Assembly: GCA_002284615.2 (NCBI GenBank)
Contig: MU069957.1
Location: forward strand, 35,579 to 46,136
From: Dunaliella salina
Taxonomy: Eukaryota; Chlorophyta; Chlorophyceae; Chlamydomonadales; Dunaliellaceae
Length of the DNA stretch: 10,558 nt
Direction of reading: 5' to 3'
In this document: positions 7,336 through 10,558 of the stretch, piece by piece
Layout: the number at the start of each line of letters is the position of its first letter
How positions within the stretch are numbered: position 1 is the stretch's first letter
Notes under the pieces: model-generated
What the model saw: the letters and a program-made list of their open reading frames with translations, nothing else
The model's database searches: none
What the model was told of the DNA's origin: nothing
Made by a program: the position numbers and the translations under genes

Positions 7336-8235
7336 CAAGCAAGCATGTTCATATGTGGCACGGCACAGCATGATGCATGCCACGCACCCACAGACATGGC
7401 GTGCACGCCATTTGCTTACCTGAACATCAGCCCACAAGCAATCATGTTGATATGTGGCGTGGCGTGGCATGGCATGTTGCATGCCACGTTCCCACAGATA
7501 CGGCGTGCACGCTCCATGCTTGCCTGTACATCAGCCCACAAGCAAGCATGTTGATATGTGGCGTGGCATGGCATGTTGCATGCCACGTTCCCACAGACAT
7601 GGCGTGCACGCTCCATGCTTACCTGAACATCAGCCCACAAGCAATCATGTTGATATGTGGCGTGGCGAGGCATGTTACATGCCACATGCCCACGTGCCCA
7701 CAGATACGGCGTGCGCGCTATTTGCTTGCCTATACATCAGCCCACAAGCAAGCATGTTGATATGTGGCGTGGCATGGCATGTTGCATGCCACGTTCCCAC
7801 AGACATGGCGTGCACGCTCCATGCTTGCCTGTACATCAGCCCACAAGCAAGCATGTCGATATGTGGCGTGGCGTGGCATGTTGCGCGCCACGTGCCCACA
7901 GACACGGCGTGCACGCTCCATGCTTGCCAGTACGTCAGCCCACAAGCAAGCATGTCGATATGTGGCGTGGCATGGCATGTTGCATGCCACGTTCCCACAG
8001 ACATGGCGTGCACGCTCCATGCTTACCTGCGCATCAGCCCAAGCAAGCATGTTGATATGTGGCGTGGCATGGCATGTTGCACGCCACGTGCCCACAGACA
8101 CGGCGTGCAAGCTCCATGCTTACCTGTACATCAGCCCAAGCAAGCATGTTGATATGTGGCGTGGCATGGCATGTTGCACGCCACGTGCCCACAGATACGG
8201 CGTGCACGCTCCGTGCTTGCCTGTACATCAACCCG
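7336..8235. repeat. ~99-nt minisatellite, nine units, hairpin-forming
   Basis: The atatgtgg anchor occurs at 7351, 7450, 7554, 7653, 7760, 7859, 7958, 8055 and 8152. Periods are 99, 104, 99, 107, 99, 99, 97 and 97. The longer units carry a short internal insertion (extra gcgtg or cacgtgcc). The last two units lack a ca in the cccacaagc block. Each unit contains an inverted repeat built on gtggcatg/catgccac or gtggcgtg/cacgccac, and a second near-palindrome around gcgtgcacgc. Because 99 is a multiple of 3, ORFs up to 232 codons appear. The indels break frame, and His/Cys/Met-rich repeats open in several frames are what a non-coding repeat gives. It lies in the intron between the exons at 6772 and 8342. 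Confidence 0.95.
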
Positions 8236-8341
8236 TTCCGTGCTGCTCATATTGCATGCACCAACCGCGAGCAGCAACAGCAGCCTTCTTGCTTTTTTCC
8301 AGGCTGCATCTCACCCTACACGCGCTGGCTTGCGCTTGCAG

Positions 8342-8422
8342 GTCCCCGCGCCCCTCATGCTGCGTGCTCCGGCTGCAACCAACAACAGCAGCCACTCTGC
8401 TAGCATCCTGAGGGAGGTGCAG
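8342..8422 (+). CDS. Exon 4 of the visible gene: low-complexity linker segment
   Basis: This 81-nt, 27-codon exon is in phase 0 at both ends, with acceptor tgcgcttgcag and donor gtacgc. The residues read VPAPLMLRAPAATNNSSHSA and then end in ILREVQ. The last residues and the aggtgcag end echo those of the exon at 4571 (VKEVQ, gaggtgcag). The Ala/Pro/Asn/Ser-rich middle suggests a flexible loop. It joins the exon at 6772 in frame (DDLSQ then VPAPL). I am less sure of this exon than of the other three because it has no domain pattern of its own. Confidence 0.5.
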
Positions 8423-8561
8423 GTACGCAGGCTGTGGTTGCTGTGATTCATGCGGCGATGGAGACAGGAGTGCCACAGATTGATGCTGTTTGCTCTGTAC
8501 AAGTGCTTGCTGTGGCCACTTGCAGCATCCACTCTTCCCCTCTTGTCAAGATTGTATGTAT
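8423..8561 (+). other. Intron after exon 4
   Basis: This is unique sequence. It contains a possible weak echo of the exon-4 acceptor at about 8518-8545 (acttgcag followed by a c/t-rich catccactcttcccctc), too diverged to call. Confidence 0.35.
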
Positions 8562-8610
8562 TCAAATTCAGCTGTGAGGGCCTTCATTAAATTTTCACAG
8601 CTGAATTTGA
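8562..8610. repeat. Perfect 16-bp inverted repeat
   Basis: The arms tcaaattcagctgtga (8562-8577) and tcacagctgaatttga (8595-8610) are exact reverse complements around a 17-nt A/T-rich loop. This is a strong intronic hairpin. There is no T-tail or adjacent gene end to make it a terminator, and there are no clear target-site duplications to make it a transposon. Confidence 0.92.
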
Positions 8611-8639
8611 CAATTCACTTTCGGCCACTCTTACAAAGC

Positions 8640-8690
8640 TCAAGAAAGGTGCAGGTGTGCAGGTTGCCCCTGTTGTGAAAGTTGGTGTGT
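8640..8690 (+). repeat. Possible copy of the exon-4 donor region
   Basis: The block aggtgcaggtgtgcaggttg, then cccctgttgtgaaagttg, resembles the end of the exon at 8342-8422 and its intron start (aggtgcaggtacgcaggctg, then tggttgctgtgattcatg) about 236 nt upstream. Similarity is partial, so the call is tentative. It would parallel the donor copy found after the exon at 4571. Confidence 0.45.
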
Positions 8691-8863
8691 TGTGCAATTT
8701 TTCCTGTTCCTTCCCCCTCTAAAAGCAATACTGGTGCGCATCCTGTTTCCTTGGTCACTGTCGGCCCAACCTAGGAAAAAAGGTTGCACACCGGAGTGCT
8801 TTCGGAGAGGCAAGGAACAAGGTTGCACAACAAACAAAATCTCGCAAACCAACCCTCGTGAAC

Positions 8864-8940
8864 CTGCTCATAGACTGGAGCAATGCTGACAGCTGAGCTA
8901 TGACCTTGATCTTTGAGTTGAACTTCCGTCTTTTCCTTAA
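8864..8940 (-). CDS. Possible - strand exon behind a strong polypyrimidine tract
   Basis: Read on the - strand, a ~40-nt C-rich tract (reverse of the G runs at 8943-8980) ends in ttccccag and is followed by 77 nt of open frame to a gttcac donor. The residues (LRKRRKFNSKIKVIAQLSAL, then LQSM) look like a basic segment leading into an amphipathic helix. Against it: the pyrimidine tract may simply be a G/C homopolymer repeat, and the partial duplicate at 9012-9077 does not keep the same frame. If real it would belong to a gene convergent with the + strand gene. Family unknown. Confidence 0.25.
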
Positions 8941-9077
8941 CTGGGGAAGGGGGGGAAAGGGTGGGGGGGAGGGGGGGGGGAATGAACAAAACGCCAACTT
9001 TCATCCGCCCCAGCAATGCTGACAGCTCTTGGGCTCTGACCCTTCCTCTTCGAGCTTGAGTCTGTTCTTTTCCTTCA
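8879..9077. repeat. Two diverged copies of a ~65-nt segment
   Basis: Copy 1 (8879-8939) and copy 2 (9012-9077) both start with agcaatgctgacagct and end with tcttttcctt, 133 nt apart. The middle is alignable but diverged. The G-run cluster lies between them. On the - strand both give Lys/Glu-rich peptides (KEKTEVQLKDQG and KEKNRLKLEEEG), aligned in one frame for about 12 residues. Copy 1 overlaps the possible - strand exon, so this may be another exon-border duplication. Confidence 0.65.
8943..8980 (+). repeat. G-run cluster with quadruplex potential
   Basis: Five G runs of 4, 7, 3, 7 and 10 bases are separated by 1 to 3 bases. This satisfies the usual G-quadruplex pattern on the + strand. 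On the - strand it serves as the polypyrimidine tract discussed for the possible exon at 8864-8940. Confidence 0.9.
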
Positions 9078-9234
9078 TTGATTTCACGAGGGTTGTCTCA
9101 GCCTGAGTTTTTTTTTTACCTGTCACCTTGTTGAGAGACCCCATGCACTTACTTCCATGATGACTTAAATGTAGCAGGCCCCACAAAATTTTCGTGCAGC
9201 CTTTGCCAACGTCTAGTTGTTGAGTCAGCTGGTT
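9078..9234. other. No feature recognised
   Basis: This is unique sequence with a T9 run near 9109. A - strand ORF (9001-9186) overlaps the Lys/Glu-rich copy just described and has no other support. Confidence 0.4.
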
Positions 9235-9666
9235 TTAGATTTGCCAAACGCACCACACAAGGGCAGCTCCAGGCACTTCCCTGCTCCTGGCGACACTTGC
9301 AAACCGGAAAAACTGCGGCCCCTGCATCTCCTTGTGGCCATGATCAATGCCGATGCGCGACTGCAGAACAGCACCAAGCTTGGAGGATATAATCCATTTC
9401 AAGATCGCCATTTTGTTGTCCAATGCGCCATACCCACCAAACATGGGCAGCTTTCCATGGAGGTCCAAGCTCATCATAAACTTCCCCCTTGCAGCGTTTG
9501 CAAAACGGTAAAACATGGGGCTCCGCATCTCCACATGGCCATTCTCAATGCCGATGCGGGACTGCATGAAAGCACCTAGCTCAGAAGATTCAATCCACCG
9601 ACAAATGGGCTCATCATTTGCATTGGATGGATGTCTGCAGCTGCAGGTAGGAATCCAGTGCATCAT
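9235..9666 (-). CDS. Internally duplicated - strand ORF, family unknown
   Basis: This is a 143-codon frame with an internal repeat of period 201 nt (67 codons). The first copy has SSELGAFMQSRIGIENGH and the second SSKLGAVLQSRIGIDHGH. Both continue to an EM-(R/Q)-x-P-x-F-(Y/F)-RFA block. Between the DNA copies, changes fall most often in the third codon position of this frame (about 9, against 7 and 5), and several codons differ synonymously, which hints at past coding. The + strand reading of the same DNA is interrupted by a stop in one copy. A third, shorter copy (SELGAF, + coordinates about 9650-9720) lies 121 nt away and is out of frame. I recognise no family. It could be exon(s) of a convergent gene with partial duplicates, or an old element. 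Confidence 0.35.
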   Translation of the reverse strand: MMHWIPTCSCRHPSNANDEPICRWIESSELGAFMQSRIGIENGHVEMRSPMFYRFANAARGKFMMSLDLHGKLPMFGGYGALDNKMAILKWIISSKLGAVLQSRIGIDHGHKEMQGPQFFRFASVARSREVPGAALVWCVWQI

Positions 9667-9720
9667 CGATGGTGGTGTGAGGCTTCACAAAAGCACCTAG
9701 CTCGGAGAATTTTGTCCACC
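9650..9720 (-). pseudogene. Third, out-of-frame copy of the SELGAF segment
   Basis: Read on the - strand, WTKFSELGAFVKPHTTIDDA and then LDSYLQ matches the start of the repeat in the ORF at 9235-9666 over about 13 codons (ELGAF exact). It then diverges into its own open, protein-like sequence. It is offset by 121 nt, so it is out of frame with the other two copies and meets a stop before them. It may be the genuine exon and the others its duplicates, or the reverse. Confidence 0.35.
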
Positions 9721-9966
9721 AACAAAACGGCCATTCTGTTGGTGGATGGAATCCTCTGGACTGGGTGCTTCTGTGCAGTCATGCATGGGCTCTTTTCAGG
9801 CCACAAGGAGACGCTGAGACAGCTGCCCATCCGTTGCTCTGCATACGTAGCGTTCGTTTGTTAGGGGCACGACAGAGGAGCAATCTGTGAAACTGCATGA
9901 CTGCTCATCATCATGATCGTCATTTCGTGGGGGGCTGCTTAGCCGCCGCCCTGTCTGCCTCGCCAC

Positions 9967-10000
<34 letters not shown>

Positions 10001-10128
10001 ACTGGAGAGACTCTGATGGAGGGGCGTGACGTGAGCACCCCTCAGTTGGAGCTTCTCTGTCAAATACAGCATCACCAGGTGCGGTGGTGGTGACGTTTCC
10101 CTGCGACCATCTCTTCTACGCAAAGATT
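9721..10128. other. No gene assigned; carries CTG tract
   Basis: Apart from the CTG run at 9969-9998 and a short echo of accaacaaaacgg/gttggtgg making a small inverted repeat near 9715-9750, nothing is recognisable. A - strand frame over 9920-10555 crosses this area but derives largely from the repeat array to the right. Confidence 0.4.
9969..9998 (+). repeat. (CTG)10 trinucleotide run
   Basis: Ten pure CTG units follow ccaccg and are followed by ttactgg. On the - strand this reads as CAG/AGC repeats and would encode poly-Ser in the open frame there, but no exon is supported. Confidence 0.97.
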
Positions 10129-10558
10129 TGCGCATTGGTTGCTCTTGCTGGGTTACCTTACAGGCAGCGGGTGGCATCCTATGCACAGTGGTGGCGCTGC
10201 TCTGAGCACTAACACTCGTTGCTTCTCTTGCCTGATCTCTGCAAAGAGTGTTACACATGTTTGTTGTTTTCACTGGGCTGTCTCGCGGGCAGCGGGTGGC
10301 GTCCTGCGCGCAGTGATGGTGCTGCTCTGTGCACTCAGACTCGTTGCTTCTCTCTCCTCTCTGTGCATAGAATGTCCATTCTTCCTGGGCTGTCTCATAA
10401 GGCAGTGGGTGGCATCCTGCTTGCAGTGGTGCTGCTGCTCTGAGCACTAACACGTTGCTACTCGTGTCTCGTTTGTGCACAGATAGCAGGAAAGGATTAT
10501 GCATGTGTTGCTCTTGCTGGGTTGTCTTGCAGGCAGCAGGTGGCATCCTACGCACAGT
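10129..10558 (+). repeat. Four tandem acceptor/exon-start copies at the right edge
   Basis: The block gcagcgggtggcatcctatg followed by cacagtgg starts at 10164, 10289, 10402 and 10533 (last copy cut by the window edge). Spacings are 125, 113 and 131 nt. Each is preceded by a pyrimidine-rich intron-end-like stretch (gctcttgctgggttgtcttgcag in the last copy, given here in parts: gctcttgctggg and ttgtcttgcag). Three of the four have AG at the boundary (cag, aag, cag), while copy 2 has cgg. They are followed by a ctgctctgagcactaacac block. Spacings are not multiples of 3, so the - strand 211-codon ORF across them reads each copy in a different frame and is not a gene. The unit has the layout of the array before exon 6772. 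The last copy may be the next real exon (QVASYAQ in phase 0), but a - strand donor reading is also possible (copy 1 gives gtaagg). Confidence 0.8.

Noticed and set aside
7454..8411. Long + strand ORFs (up to 232 codons) and matching - strand ORFs across the ~99-nt repeat
   Set aside because: They come from a repeat unit divisible by 3. Indels of 2, 5 and 8 nt between units switch the frame, and several frames on both strands are equally open.
8562..8610. Transcription terminator
   Set aside because: It has a perfect stem but no T-tract after it, and it lies within a eukaryotic intron; bacterial-type termination does not apply.
9920..10555. 211-codon - strand ORF
   Set aside because: It reads the repeated blocks at 10164, 10289, 10402 and 10533 in different frames because the spacings are not multiples of 3, and it includes a poly-Ser run from CTG10.
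1..10558. tRNA or rRNA genes
   Set aside because: I saw no cloverleaf with conserved A and B boxes and no rRNA core sequence on either strand by eye. A covariance-model scan would be needed to exclude them fully.

Overview
The window looks like nuclear DNA of a eukaryote with large, repeat-filled introns. It has no run of adjacent bacterial-type genes. It opens with a 40-unit TG microsatellite, carries several minisatellites, and its only convincing protein signal is a set of short exons on the + strand separated by about 1.4 to 2.1 kb. The balanced base composition, long introns full of repeats and a GAF-like protein would suit a green alga of the Dunaliella kind. That assignment is inference; no diagnostic gene fixes the organism.

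Main gene (+ strand, incomplete at both ends): four exons at 2461-2566, 4571-4667, 6772-6921 and 8342-8422 join in one open frame. The junction phases agree: 2+1 nt at the first, then phase 0 at the next two. Together they give 144 full codons. The first two exons read like the C-terminal half of a GAF (ligand-binding/signalling) domain followed by a helical linker. The third and fourth could begin another such domain. The 5' exons were not found and the 3' part lies beyond the window. A further exon may begin at about 10533.

The most unusual thing here is in the introns. At least three exon borders are accompanied by tandem, decayed copies of the border itself. Upstream of the exon at 6772 there are four copies of 'intron end + acceptor + first ~45 nt of exon'. 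Upstream of the exon at 2461 there are three extra acceptor copies, two of them in phase with the real one. Downstream of the exon at 4571 there is one copy of 'exon end + donor', which has a better donor than the real exon. The right edge (10129-10558) is a four-copy array of the same kind.

Other repeats: a degenerate ~42-nt minisatellite (about 405-1290), a clean 30-nt minisatellite (3991-4258), a ~99-nt minisatellite with hairpin-forming units (7336-8235), two long perfect or near-perfect inverted repeats (5301-5354 and 8562-8610), an 86-nt duplication (7164-7335), a polypurine tract, a G-run cluster and a CTG10 tract. Several units are multiples of 3, so they create long but meaningless ORFs.

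On the - strand between about 8.86 and 9.72 kb there are weaker coding signals: an internally repeated 143-codon ORF and a possible exon behind an excellent polypyrimidine tract. These may belong to a second, convergent gene.
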